Positions 26,117 to 38,300 of a DNA stretch of 64,000 nt are shown here, piece by piece; the first letter of the stretch is position 1; the number at the start of each line of letters is the position of its first letter. Origin of the DNA: Paramecium tetraurelia. Its lineage: Eukaryota; Ciliophora; Oligohymenophorea; Peniculida; Parameciidae. A program made the translations under genes and the position numbers. The stretch spans positions 36,486 to 100,485 of the forward strand of contig NW_001799040.1 in NCBI RefSeq assembly GCF_000165425.1, given 5' to 3'. The notes under the pieces are model-generated. The model did not search any database, was not told the origin of the DNA, and worked only from the letters and a program-made list of their open reading frames with translations.

Positions 26117-26955
26117 ATGAAATATTTTGTTGTTCTTTTGGCATTGGCAGCAGCATTTGAGTATGATGAACAATTGGCAAATCAACTGACAGCATTTTCC
26201 TTTGGTGCCTATTGTGAAATCAATGACATCAACAATTGGAATGTGGGAGCCATAAGTCAAAAATATCCAAACCTGACCAAAGTCTAGGTGTTCGAAAACG
26301 TTGAAATGGTAGTCTTGACATTTTATTTTAGAAAACAAGAGGATACATAGCATACAATTCTTAAACTTAGGCCATTACGGTAGTATTTAGAGGATCGGAC
26401 AACATCAAGAATTTCATTGCAGATATTGATACCAAGAAGACAAGTTTCAACACAGCTTGTAGATGCCAAGTGCATGAGGGCTTCTTGGCAGCATACTCAT
26501 CACTCAAAATCCATTTGGATGGGTTACTTGGTGAATATAGAGTGAAATATCCATATGCAAAATTCCACGTAACAGGTCATTCATTAGGAGGTGCCATGGC
26601 TACTCTATTCGCTAGTGAATTATCTTTAACTGGAGTAAAGGTGACTCTCGTTACTGTTGGAGCTCCAAGAGTTGGTGATTCTGATTTTTATGATTGGTTT
26701 TCTAAATTACCAGTGACACACACAAGATTAACAAACAAGAAGGACATAGCTCCACATCTACCTCCTTTCAGATTTGGATTTGAGCATGTGAACAATGAGG
26801 TTTGGTACTTTGATGGATTAAATTACATTGTATGTAAAGAAGTCAAAGGTGAGGATCAATAATGTTCTGTGTCAGCAACACGAACAAATTTGAATGACCA
26901 TCATGAATATTTGGGTTGGTCTGTTGAAGCTTGCAATGCTGCATAGGTGGAATGA
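26117..26955 (+). CDS. Secreted class-3 lipase (fungal-lipase-like), copy 1
   Basis: The protein of 271 residues starts with a signal peptide (MKYFVVLLALAAA). The oxyanion/early strand motif ITVVFRGSDNIKNF is followed by the nucleophile elbow VTGHSLGGAMATL (GxSxG, Ser nucleophile). A later strand carries the catalytic Asp (NKKDIAPHLPP). The C-terminal DHHEYLGWS holds the catalytic His, matching the DHxxYxG signature of the Rhizomucor-type lipase family. The expected reaction is hydrolysis of tri- or diacylglycerol in a secretory or digestive compartment. One 23-nt intron (26309-26331) lies between NVEM and KTRGYIAY. A tandem paralogue follows 231 bp downstream. Cys pairs (ACRCQ, EAC near the end) suggest disulphides. 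The start is the first Met before the leader. Confidence 0.95.
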
Positions 26956-27186
26956 ATTACAAATTGATTTTTATCATGACATCATTACAATTCTAAAAAT
27001 ATACAAATTAAATTTCATCATAAAACATGTTATTTTAAATAATGTGATGTAAATTATTTATAAAAGATTTTATATACTTTCATTCTCGAGTTTTCCATAT
27101 ATTTAATATTATCAAAATAATTGGTATTTACAATACATAAATAGTTTGATTTGAATTATTCTATATAAATAAAATAATAAAATCTA

Positions 27187-28049
27187 ATGAGACCATCATC
27201 TGTTATTTTGGTTGTTTTGGCAGCCACAGTCAGTGCAACTTTTATCTATAATGAAGATTTGGCTAAGGAGGAAGCTGCTCTCTCCTTTGCTGCTTATTGT
27301 CCTAATTCAGCTATAACTAATTGGAAATTGGGCTATGTGAGTGGCAACTATCCCAATATTTAAAATCCTCAAGTCTTTGAAAATATCATTTAAGTAAGAA
27401 AATAAAAACATATTATTTTAGGGAACAAAAGGATATATCGCTTTCAATCCCACTTACAATGCCATAACAGTTGTCTTCAGAGGTTCAAGCAACATCTAAA
27501 ACTGGTTGGACAACATTCAATTCGACAAGGTTAATTATAACGAAGCCTGCAAATGCCAAGTTCACAAGGGATTCCTTGAAGCTTTCAATTCCCTGGAGCC
27601 ATAACTTGACACCCTCTTTGCCAAATACAGAAAAATGTATCCAAAAGCCATCATTCACGTAACTGGTCACTCTTTGGGAGCTGCTATGGCTACTTTATAT
27701 GCAACCTAATTGGCAATTGCTGGAAATTCCCTTCAATTGACTACCTTTGGATTACCAAGAGTTGGTGACACTGCTTATTATAATTACTTCTCCTCATTTA
27801 CTAAAGTGACTCATTTTAGAGTGGTTCATGAGAAGGATGTCGTGCCACATGTAATTTTAATTGGTATAAATTTAGGTTCCACCATAAAATTTTGGATTCA
27901 ATCACGTTGATAGAGAGATTTGGTATCACAGAGCATCATATACTGTATGCTAATTGGATGAGGATCCCAATTGTTCAGACTCTGTCCTTATTCCATCGGT
28001 AGCTGATCATAGTTTTTACATGGGATGGAGTTCTTCGGTTGATTGCTGA
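27187..28049 (+). CDS. Secreted class-3 lipase (fungal-lipase-like), copy 2
   Basis: This tandem duplicate of the upstream lipase has 269 residues after removal of introns 27394-27421 (28 nt) and 27851-27875 (25 nt). The signal peptide is MRPSSVILVVLAATVSA. Conserved elements are AITVVFRGSSNIQNW, the Ser elbow VTGHSLGAAMATL, the Asp strand VHEKDVVPH and the His motif ADHSFYMGWS before a terminal Cys. The first intron sits at the homologous place to that of copy 1, while the second is unique to this copy. The pair looks like a local duplication with moderate divergence. By family it is an extracellular or phagosomal glycerolipid hydrolase. All catalytic residues are present. Confidence 0.95.
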
Positions 28050-28162
28050 TATTTAAACATTAGAATACAATTAATATAATCAATATAATTAATAGGAATA
28101 TCATTCTACATAAACATTTCATTTTGAACTAGAATTAAATATATATTTTTTATAATTTGTTC

Positions 28163-28990
28163 ATGGATTTGAATGAGGAAAACATAATACAAATATTGGG
28201 TGAGTTTTTGGTATCGGAAGGATTTCAATATTACGGCAAGATCTAAGAGATATTCTCATGTTTGTCAGATGAGGATTGTGATCATCTATTTTTTGATTTC
28301 ATTTTAGGATTTCTAAAGAGCGAGCCACCTTATAAGTCATTACAATTAATACATGCTTTCTTGACAGCCATTTCTTCTCCTCAAACATACATTTGTGAAT
28401 TGATCGAGCAATAACATTATGAAATTTTAGCGCTTCATTTGTAACTCAATAAGTTCACTGATAATCAACTCAAGTAGATTGTATACGATAAGTTAAAAGG
28501 ACAGTCGAATGATTATAAACAAATATTTTTGCTTCAACGATTGTATTTTCTTCTTGATCCTAATAAGAAAGAGAGCGCGGAATAAATTTTTACTAACAAT
28601 TTAAAAATTATTCAATAGATCTTTTCAACCATTCAGGAAGAGACCTTAGTTTAGTATCTGAAAGTTCAATCTCTGCTGGTTCCTTTTTGCAAGGAGGTGC
28701 AGTAGTAAAAGCTAATGAAATTGTTGATTTTGATAAAGCAACAGAATCAGCAGGTTGGAATCCAATTACAATGGGCTATCTACGAGGTCTACGAATAGAT
28801 GGGATGCACTATGAATCCGCCGGAATTGGAGAGCATGGAGAACACGCAAACTAAGGTTTCCTTCCGATTGTACTATGTGAAATAGAAGTTCATGCAAAAC
28901 ATCAAATAATTGTCTACTTTGATAAGGGAGGTTGAGGAGGAGCAGAGAGACAACTTTAAACTTTACACTTAATGGCAATTGCAGTTGTGA
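28163..28990 (+). CDS. Hypothetical all-helical protein, 275 aa
   Basis: An intronless frame of exactly 276 codons starts MDLNEENIIQILGEFLV. The sequence is made of Leu/Ile-rich amphipathic helices (DHLFFDFILGFLKSE, SLQLIHAFLTAISS, QIFLLQRLYFLLDP, YLKVQSLLVPFCKE) with spacing suggestive of a HEAT/ARM-like repeat solenoid. It ends in a charged coiled coil (STLIREVEEEQRDN). There is no signal peptide or membrane helix. I do not recognise the family. The ATG is the first in frame, 113 bp after the lipase stop. Confidence 0.7.
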
Positions 28991-29157
28991 TTTTATGTTA
29001 ATTAAATTATTATAAAATGTGTGGCAATCGGGAGCATGGTTTACATGTGGTTGATAAAAAAGTATAGTAAAATAAGAATTAGTAGGAATGAGTAATTTCA
29101 AATATTTAATTGTTGATCATGACATTTCTATTCAATGAATTAATTTTTAGAATAAAT

Positions 29158-31399
29158 ATGATCATTATAGATTTTTTGTATATTCTCGGAATTTGTTGTG
29201 CAACAGTTGCTGAGTGTTTATTTGGGTTGTAAACCGACTATGAGTTGTATACTATGTTTTCATCGTTGCCGATATTGAGTTTATGGTGTCTTTTGAGAAT
29301 TAAAAATAGACGGATAAAGAATAATCAATTATATATGCTTGTACTGCTTCTAATAGCGAATACGTTAAGAACTGTTGCAAACACACATATAAGCGAAATG
29401 TATTATCCATTATTCCCAAAAGGTTGCTCTATATCATTCCGCTCTAAAATCATCAACATCCTAAAAAGGTGTTTTTATGTCTACCTTTTGCTGGAGTTAT
29501 TGCAAGTGTAAAGTTGGAGTTCAGTTATGATCACACCTTAATCGCATGCTGCTTGGTAATCCTAGTGTGGTTATCGAGCAGTAGCACAACAACAGAGAAG
29601 ACGGCAAAGATTTCAAAGAATCGAAGTTACTCAAAAACTTGGAACAATCCCTCGGATAGTTTGATAATAGGCCACAACGAACAATACCACTTGGTTGTCA
29701 CTCATCAAGGCAAAGTGATATCGAGCAACGAAGATATTAAGAAATTATTGGGTTCCGATGATCCAATAATAGTTTAGTAGATACTTAATGAAATAATTAT
29801 TCGCAAGGTAGACAAACAGATCAAGGAAAGGAAAATGTTGAACTTATTGGAGACCATCAATTCCCAATAGCCAAAGTGCAAGATCCTGGATTGTTCTGCT
29901 GCCTTCGGTGATCATTACATGATTGAACTCATCCATTACAATGACAATGTGGGCATGATCTTTGTTGATCTGTACGAATGCAGAGAATATTGGGAATGCA
30001 AAATAACGAAGCAGTTAATGAACCAATTATTTCGGAGTTTCAGTCATGAATTCAGTACTTCACTCAATTGCATCAGGATACTTGCTGAAAGTGCCATCGA
30101 AGACATCGATGACGACTATGTAGTCAACAATATCCTCTCGCCCATCCTGAATAGTTGTTACATTCTCAATTCGATAGTGTAGGATGTCCGAGATTTCAGT
30201 TTGATTCTCTCTAAGAACTTCATCTTCACTATTCAGATCCAGAATGTGTATCTACTCATCAACGAAGTGGCTGACTTGTATCGACAATAATTGACTATGA
30301 AAGGAGTTGAATTGAACATCAAGATGAATGAAATCTATATCCACACTGATGGCCAACGTTTCAAGTAAGTCTTAAACAATCTGCTCTCCAATGCTCAAAA
30401 ATTCACTTTCACTGGCAATATCACCATCACTCTCACAGAACAGATCGCAAGAGATCAGGTTTATGTCAAAGTAAGTGTCTCAGATACAGGTTCAGGAATG
30501 AATTCTGATACGCAATCCAAACTCAAAGAGTTCCTTAATTAGCCACACAAACGATAGTCCAATTTCAATTATGGGTTGGGTTTGATGATCAGTAATAGTA
30601 TTTGCAATGGATTATCCCCTAATTATGAATCTGGAATCCATTTCGAATCCAACAACCAAAATGGGTCAATCTTCTGGTTCTATTTGGAGGATCTCAAGAT
30701 GCTCGAAACTCCTGACTTAATCAGCAAAAGAACCATTAAATACAACAAGATTGTTAGTTCTGGTCGAAGTGTACTTGAATAGAGTTTTCTAATTAGTCCC
30801 AGTGATAAGAAGAGACAATCCTCTTTCACCTTCTCTCTCAAAGGCAAACAGAAGTTAATTGAGAAGAATTCGGAAAGTAAATCCATATTATCATACCTAT
30901 TACAGATTTCTCAGAACCTGATGAAAATATTTGTGCCCCATATATTTTTAGGGAAACCAAGAAACCGAAAAAATGCAAACATTCCCCAATCGATCAAACT
31001 GCCATCGAAATACATGAAGACAGAGTCAAGATCCTAATTGTTGACGATGAGTTTGTCAACATCTATGCACTTACGACCATGTTGTCTAGGTTGAACATTA
31101 AATGCGATCAAGCACACAATGGCAAAGAAGGATTAGACAAATTCAAACAGCATTCTTACTAAGTCATCCTAATGGACATTGAAATGCCCATCATGAATGG
31201 CATACAAGCCACATCATTGATCATCGATTACTGTCACTCAGTAGATTTGGATCCTCCCATCATCATTGCCCAGACTGCCTACACTGACATGTAAACTAAA
31301 TAAATGTGCAAAGAAGCTGGAATGGACTACTTCTTACAAAAACCTATTAGCACAAGTGAAATTAAATAAATTTTATAAACCATTAAGTTGTCATAATGA
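29158..31399 (+). CDS. Membrane-bound hybrid histidine kinase with C-terminal receiver domain
   Basis: Removing introns 29374-29393 (20 nt) and 30877-30905 (29 nt) gives exactly 731 codons. The N-terminal third holds about five membrane helices (YILGICCATVAECLFGL, LYMLVLLLIANTL, VFLCLPFAGVIASV, LIACCLVILVWL). A linker precedes the DHp helix with the phospho-acceptor His in FRSFSHEFSTSLN. The HATPase domain has the N-box QVLNNLLSNAQKF, VSDTGSGM and FNYGLGLMIS. The receiver domain has KILIVDDEFVN, phospho-Asp in VILMDIEMPIMNG, Thr in IIIAQTAYTDM and Lys in YFLQKPI. This is a complete phosphorelay protein, expected to autophosphorylate and pass phosphate to Asp. A possible ligand is unknown. The stop overlaps the next gene's start (ATGA). 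Confidence 0.93.
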
Positions 31400-32096
31400 A
31401 CAAAAAAATACTAGTGATCACAGATATATCTCGAACTCTTCTTCTCGCTGAACGATTGGGCAAATAATTGTATTTGGATCGCAGGAGGGAATTAGACAAC
31501 ATTAAACCAAATGACAAATACGAAAATTACAGTCTCATCTGGAGACCAGGAAGAGAATACTTTCTTGATTCTCTCATGATTAAACACAGAGACAAATTCG
31601 AAGTTGCAGTGTGGTCTAGTTTGGATAGAGACAAGACGGCTGCATTTGCTAAGTCCTTTTTCGGAAAACATTTCAGGAATTTGCTTTTTGTTAGCACCTG
31701 CAATCGTGAACAATATGAAGGCACCTAAAAAGAGTATAGCACTGAGCCAATCAGAATTGACAGAGACTTATCCTTGATTAACTAGAAATTCCCTACCTAT
31801 GATCTTCCAAATATAGTGATGGTGAATGTGTTTCCCAACCTCCTGGAATAACACTCTTGTATCAAATTTGTAATTATGAAGTTAATGATATCATCATACC
31901 CAAATTTGATCCACAGTATGTTGATGTGCAGAGCGATGGCTCTCTGGATTTATTGGTCAAATACCTAAATGGACTCTCAATGCTAATCAATAAACAAAGA
32001 GTTCAAGATATTAGAACTGCAATTAGAGCAAAACCTATTGAGAATATGGACAAAAGAATGGACAATCTACGTAATAAAATGCATGAGTATTTATGA
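31396..32096 (+). CDS. HAD-superfamily FCP1/NIF-like protein, probably catalytically inactive
   Basis: One 23-nt intron (31859-31881) gives exactly 226 codons. The fold is recognisable from the layout of the NLI-interacting-factor/FCP1 phosphatase domain: first strand KKILVITDISRTLL, then WRPGREYFLDSL, FEVAVWSS and a late strand NIVMVNVFPNLL. In active members these read DxDxT, RPxxxxFL, VxxxT/S and D(D/N)SP. Here the second Asp of DxD is Ser and the late acidic pair is lost (VMVNVFP). A binding or regulatory role is therefore inferred rather than phosphatase activity. The ATG overlaps the stop of the histidine kinase gene by ATGA, so a downstream start is a possible alternative, but the first strand begins right after this Met. 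Confidence 0.75.
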
Positions 32097-32121
32097 TTCA
32101 ATTATTATTTATTTATTATAA

Positions 32122-33608
32122 ATGTTTATTTTTGCATTATTCACTTTGGTTCTATCTCTAAATGAGAGTCTCATCATTTAAAGTCCATAAGGTTTAGCCA
32201 ATAATACAGAGTTGCAATAAATACCCTTCATTATTGCTGATTTTAGTTATGTGCCATATGGATAGAGTATTACAGGAGTGCTTGAAGTGGCTAATCCTTA
32301 TCATTTTTGTAATTCAAAATTCAATCACTCTGTTGATCGAAGTAGTGATCAATCAAATGTCAAGATTCTTCTATTAAGAAGAGGAGGATGTACTTTTGGG
32401 GAAAAGGTAATTAATTTAAGATAATTAGACTATCTAAGCTTAATTGCTTGGATATTAAATAGTACTTATGCAAGATAATGTAGATGAGAATATAAATAAA
32501 TTGGGGATACCTAGAGATCATTTATAATGAAACTGAGGAAATAAATATTTCACTATTAATGATTTCCAAAAAATAGGGGGATTTGATTAAAAAATTTATG
32601 GATGCAAACGATACTAGCAAAGATAATGTTTAAATAGTAGTAAAATTCCCAGATATACCCAAAACTGACGTTGTGAGTTACAATTATTTTTTTGAAGTAA
32701 TGGGCAAATAAGAATATTTATTCTTATAGTAGTTTTATCCCTTTCATTTGGAAATGAAAAACCACTTAGAATTTAAACCGTACTATTCGATTCTAACTTG
32801 TTATTCATGTGAAATGCATAATTATTCAATATAGTATAATGATTGCTTGTCTGGAGGTAGGTATTGTTAATTTTTTCTAAATGGGGTTGTTCCTATAGAT
32901 GGTTCAGATTCTGTAAGAGAAACTATTAGATAGTTGTGCATATTCAAATAAGATAAATCTAAATGGTGGGAGTATGTATACAAATTCGGCAATTAATGCC
33001 TATCAAACGCATATCTCCCTTCTTGCTCATTTGATATTATGGCAAAAGTGGGTATAGATGCAGAAGAAGTAAAAGCATGCTATGTCAAAAGCTTTATCAA
33101 CGGAATTGAAGATCAAGGAGAGAATCATTTACTTAATGAACAAATTGATTTTAAGAGGAAGCATTTAATTTTATGGGCTCCTTCGTTACATATCAACGAC
33201 ATCAGATATAAGGGAAGATTGACTTTCCACAACGAAACCAACATGATAGAAAAAGAAGATTCATCATTGTTTAATACAACCTTTTTTGGACCTTTGCAAA
33301 CAATTTGTAGGGCTTTCAAAGATGAATCCCTTCCTGATATTTGTAAAGAAAAAATAGGAGGGTTGTTGAAGGCCAAATCTGGCTATCGTCTACTTTCATA
33401 GCAGCAAATTGAAAATACTACAAATTCCAGTACTGAAGCAATAAACATTGTAATAGTGTTTGGTATGGCATTGATTATGATTTGTGCTACTTTATTATAC
33501 TAGAAAATAATGAAAAAACCAGCTAAAGAAAAAAGTAATGGATAAGACAATGTATGCTCTACTCAATATTCAACAATCAATATATAGGAGAAAATTACAC
33601 AAAGCTGA
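32122..33608 (+). CDS. Vacuolar sorting receptor-like type I membrane protein
   Basis: The signal peptide MFIFALFTLVLSLNES is followed by a protease-associated (PA) domain (KILLLRRGGCTFGEK, QAQLLGYQIVLMQDN). The central domain is that of plant BP-80/VSR receptors (CLSGGRYCQFF, IRQLCIFKQD, KWWEYVYKFGNQCL, AYLPSCSFD, then EVKACYV). Near the C-terminus one helix (INIVIVFGMALIMICATLLY) crosses the membrane, followed by a short basic tail. By homology it sorts soluble hydrolases to lysosome-like compartments. A 22-nt intron lies at 32407-32428. The frame jumps by one base at a run of four G (32503-32506); with three G the frame would be continuous from DENINKLG to YLEIIYN. I read this as a sequencing or assembly error. 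Confidence 0.9.
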
Positions 33609-34493
33609 TTTCTTTATAAATTAATAAGCTATTAATTCAATATTTAGAATTCTCTCTATATTCTTCTCTCTAATCACTATATAACTTAGAGTAAATTACA
33701 TACCTTCATCATTATTATTTTACACTAAAAAAGTGAAAAATTACAAATCTGATATTACTCAAGTTAAAACCCATTTGTGTATAAAATCTCACTCGATAGT
33801 ACTGTCATCTTCTCTCTATTCGTTAGAAAATACTCTTTAATAGGATAGAGATTTAAACAATATTTTGTCTAGGAAATACTTCTTACTTCTAATTCAGTTA
33901 TAACACATAAGATATTTATGTTTATTTTAATTCTATTTAAGATATAAACCCACAAAATCTCTAAAAGTTGATTAACCACCAATATTGTCCAAACTTCTAG
34001 ATGTTTAAGTGAGGCTTCAAAATCAAGTTAAGATATTTATATTTAAAAACAAAGAATTTTAGACAGTAAGATCTAAGGACCAAAGAAAGAACCCAAATAA
34101 ATTTAATTTCAAGATATTCTTTATAACTTTAACGGATAATTTACATGACCATTAGATTATTACTAAACCGTTAAAATTGGATATACTTTAGTATTTAAAT
34201 TTTCATTTACTTTTGAATATTAAATTATATTGATCCTAATTAAGACTAACATATTTTAAATTGAAAGACCATTCAAGTGCTGCTTATACATAGCCTTAAG
34301 CGTTAGATTGATTTATTGGACTTAGTCTATTTTATCTATTGATTAAGTTTTTTGTAAAAAAAGATAATTTTGAGTATGAAATTTGATTTAACAATGATTA
34401 TGGTTTCAACAGTGGATTTTAGACTAAAACTGTTTGAATTGGAAATGCTTTGTAACGTTCAATTTATTCATAGATATATATATTTTTAAATAA
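33609..34493. other. Convergent intergenic region, 885 bp, AT-rich
   Basis: This is unusually long for this gene-dense window. TGA stops are frequent in all frames on both strands, and no credible spliced frame, tRNA or repeat was seen. It lies between the stops of the sorting receptor gene and the UBTD-like gene. Confidence 0.5.
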
Positions 34494-35355
34494 TCAGAAC
34501 ATAAACGCTTGCACCACCTAAAAGAGGATAGATTGAATAATTACAGAATTATCTTGGACACCATAATTTCCAAACATGTTATGGCCTTTCATTTCTCTAC
34601 CATTAACAAATAGTTTCATTTTTTAAGGTTCTTCTTTTGATTGTAATTCTTTTATTAATAATTCGACCTTGTCTCCTGTGTTGTAAGATAACTCCTTATC
34701 TATGTTCCATTTGGTACTTCTTACTTTAAACTAGACTATAAAATTCAAATTTACCTTAACAATCTTGCGATCAAAACTTGAGTACAGATTCTAATCAAAA
34801 GATTACTTCTAAGGGAAGGAAACCGGATTATGCATCACAAATACTGGCAAATCATATTTCTAACCTACAGAATTCGTTTTGGATAATTATACCATGATTG
34901 TCAAAAACAATTTACATACTATTTTTGATTAGCTTTAAGTCAGCTGCTTACAACAGAGTTTTTGCAGTTCCTAATTTGCTATAACATGTACCTTCATCAG
35001 CTTCCAATGCGGCTCTTATAGTTGCCCAATTTTCCTTCTGTCCCTCTATTCTCGAATCTATTCTTCAAATAGACATATATACCCCAGAATTCTACTCTTT
35101 TTTATTACCATTCTTCTTTGGAGAGACGAGATTCATATTGATTTGTCTTCTTTATTCCTGTGCCAATAAATTAGTCAGGAATCAAAGTGAAGTAACTATT
35201 GTATTTTTGATTCACATTGAGAGGGTGAGTAATTTCGATGATTTATGAATATTGCTATTAAATCACTCTTATTTTACTTAGTAAGCCCTTTGTAATCTAG
35301 GATTAGAAGGGAGAGAAACTTCATTTTCTTAATTCTTTGTTGCACAACTACCCAT
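34494..35355 (-). CDS. UBTD1/2-type ubiquitin-like domain protein
   Basis: Five introns (23, 25, 21, 28 and 24 nt) leave exactly 247 codons (246 aa). The N-terminus MGSCATKNQ has a Gly2 and Cys4, consistent with lipidation. The UBTD-specific helical domain reads LSKEEWQQKRVEFWDSRIEG, QKENWATIRAALEA, TAKTLLQAADLKL, VFDNHGQKYDLPVFVMHNP, closely following the vertebrate pattern of W..KRxEFWDT...G, IWxALKAAA and ELGNxYxLPVY. A C-terminal ubiquitin-like fold follows (VRSTKWNIDKELSYN, MKLFVNGREMKGH, NSVIIQSILF). UBTD proteins act as regulators of ubiquitination by binding E2/E3/DUB partners. The role here is inferred. The splice pattern fits the domain throughout, so confidence is high. Confidence 0.9.
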
Positions 35356-35377
35356 TTTTATTTATTAATTAATATAA

Positions 35378-38300
35378 TCACTTTTATGAAGCATTACTGC
35401 AAAAACTAGAGTTTAAATCATCCTTAATCTACTCTTGAAGATGAGCATTCTCTTCCATTAAGGCCTTATTAGTCATAAGTAATCTCCCTATTTGTTCCTC
35501 ATTCACTATCAAAATAATCTAAATTCCTTACTTTTTATTTTTATTTATAATTATTCAATCATATCATTATTTATATTCTTATCCTTCTCTTAAATTAATT
35601 TCTTAATTACATTATCCATTTCTAAAATCTCATTCTAATGCTCTACATTCAGCCCTTCTGCCCTACTAATTTAATCCATCAGTTTTTATATCTGTCCCTA
35701 ACTCTCTTTTTTCACCTACACTAATTCATTTAGTTTATTCTACTCCCATTGCTTTTAATCATTCATTATTTTCTCTATCTCCTACTTATACTCTCCATTC
35801 TCCTGTTAAAGCAATTTAAGTTAATTTTATTGGTCCTCAAGTTGTATGTTCAATTTATCTAATTGAATCTAGAATGATTATTCTTGTTTCTAAATAATCT
35901 ATGCATTAACATGCTGCTGTTGCTCTAAAGTTGATTCTAACTGCTGATTTATTTATATTAAACTATTATTTTATGTTTGAATTTTCATAACATTCTGCTA
36001 CATTTAATTGCACTTGCTCTCTAATAATGCATTTTATTCACTTTAATTAGTGAGAGTTTACTTTTGCTCTTCAACCTACTCAAATGATCTTTAAAAATCC
36101 TAATTTAATTCAGTAATCTTCTGTAATTACGTTTGATTTACATTTTATAATTATTTTATTTCATTCTCTAAAGCTATACTTATTGCTTATTTATCCTTTA
36201 ACTATTGTTCTAATTCATTATTTAATTATAAATTTTAATAGAGCTTCTATTTTAACTCATGAATTTCTATATCTTTAGCTTCTATTTATTTTTACTTCTA
36301 TTTTAATTCTACCTAAAATTCTTCTTATTAAACTGGCAATAATTATTCAGCCTAGTTTGATTACAACTTGCTTATATTTTAATCGCTCTCTTTCTTTTAT
36401 TCTACACTTCCTGATTCAATAAGTGTTAGCCTCTTAATTTCGACTTGTTAACATTCTATGACTTATTGCTGTTAATGTATTAATTATCCTTATTCTATTT
36501 ATTATTGTTACAACTTTAACTTATCTTAATTTACTTAATCTAAGATAAACTACTCATTTTTTAATTATTCCATTAACTAATTTTAGGAATCTAGTTCTTC
36601 ATTTTACTAATTTTTAGTGAAAGTTTCATCACTCTTATTAGAATCTTTGATTTAGCATAATTCTTCTTTTTCTTTAATCAGATTTTGAATTTATACCTCA
36701 AAATGTTTAATTTGTTCTTCTAGATCAAGTGTGTGATTCTTGAAATTTAATAATTATAAATTTTAATCATTAATTATTATTTATAAATTGCCTATTGTTT
36801 GATTAAGTTCAATATATTTACATTCATGATTAATTTGATCTTGTTATTTCAAACTTTCTTGATTTTGACTTTGTAACTTCTGCTATTTTTTTAATTTTTC
36901 TATTTCTTCACTTAATTAGCTGTTGTCTCTTTCAATCTAACTATTGTTTTGCAGTAGTTCGTTGTTCACTACTTATTGTTGTTTTAGTTAATTGCTTAAA
37001 ATGACACAATTTTATTCTAATTTTGATATTTCATCCAGTTTGAGTTCTCTAACTTCTTCTAATTGCTATTCATACTACTTTTAGATATTATTTAATTCTA
37101 TATTCTTCTCCTAAATTTCTTATTAGAATTTATATTAAATTTATAGTATCTCATCCTCTAATTTCTTGATTTAATTTTAATCCTAATTTTACACCTTTCT
37201 TGGACTACCATAAGTTGGCAATTTTCCATAGGCTTTTTCAAAATCATTATTTGATTGTTACAACTTTCTGTTCTCTCTTGTTAAGTGATCAATCTATTTT
37301 TATAATGGATCCATTTGTTACAAGAAAGTCAAATTTTGTTTGACTTCCATTTAATTTTATTATTATAATTAATTGATTGTTTCCTTTTAACTTACTCCTT
37401 ATTTAGATAACTAATTCACTCTATCTTATAATTCCAAATTTAAAGCCTCCATTTCCCTTAATCTAAGCTAAGCATCTTAGCTCTGTTGATTTAAATTTGT
37501 ATTATTCGAAATTAGTTCTAATATCTATTTTTATTGTTGTTATAATTTTATTGAGTCAAACTATGATCCAGTCTAATTGTTTTTTAGGCTATCCAACTCT
37601 TGTCTTAATTCATTAATAGTATTTAGTTTAGATTGTACTTAATTGTTTAAATCTTTTACTTATATTTCTAATTAAGTGTTTTGTTCTGATGCTTTCTTTA
37701 AATCTGCTTCTTAATTTATAGTTCTTTATTATAATTCCTCTAATTTAGTCTAATTAGATCCCATTTATAAATCATCTATTTTCTACTTCTCATCTAATTG
37801 CTATAATTGAGTGATCACTTGTTTTTAATCCTGATTTTATTGATTTAAATTCTTTAATTAAAGGGATAAAATCTGCTATTGATTTTCTAATTAACTGATA
37901 AGGATGGTTTGTTAATGTACTTCTTCCAACAAAGTTTACCTTTGCATTTATTGTTTTTAATTTTCTATTTAATAGAGGTTCTCCTTTTAGATTAGATTTT
38001 ACTAAGATTATTCATATAGGTTTTGAATATTATGATAATTCTTTTATATTATCTCTTATAACTTTTAATATTTATTTATAGTCCTTAAGAGATTGTTTTC
38101 CAGGTTGTCAATCTTGTTTGATAATATTGATTTAATTTATGTAGTATTCTCCTCTGTAAATAGGAGTATTTGATAGTTGATATTAGAAAATGTTTGATCG
38201 AAAATAGAAGTAGATGTTTATTCTGAACTCATCAATTCTATGTGTTGGATTGGGTCCTCTTTATTAGATGAAATTTACAAATCATTTTTAATAGTATGAT

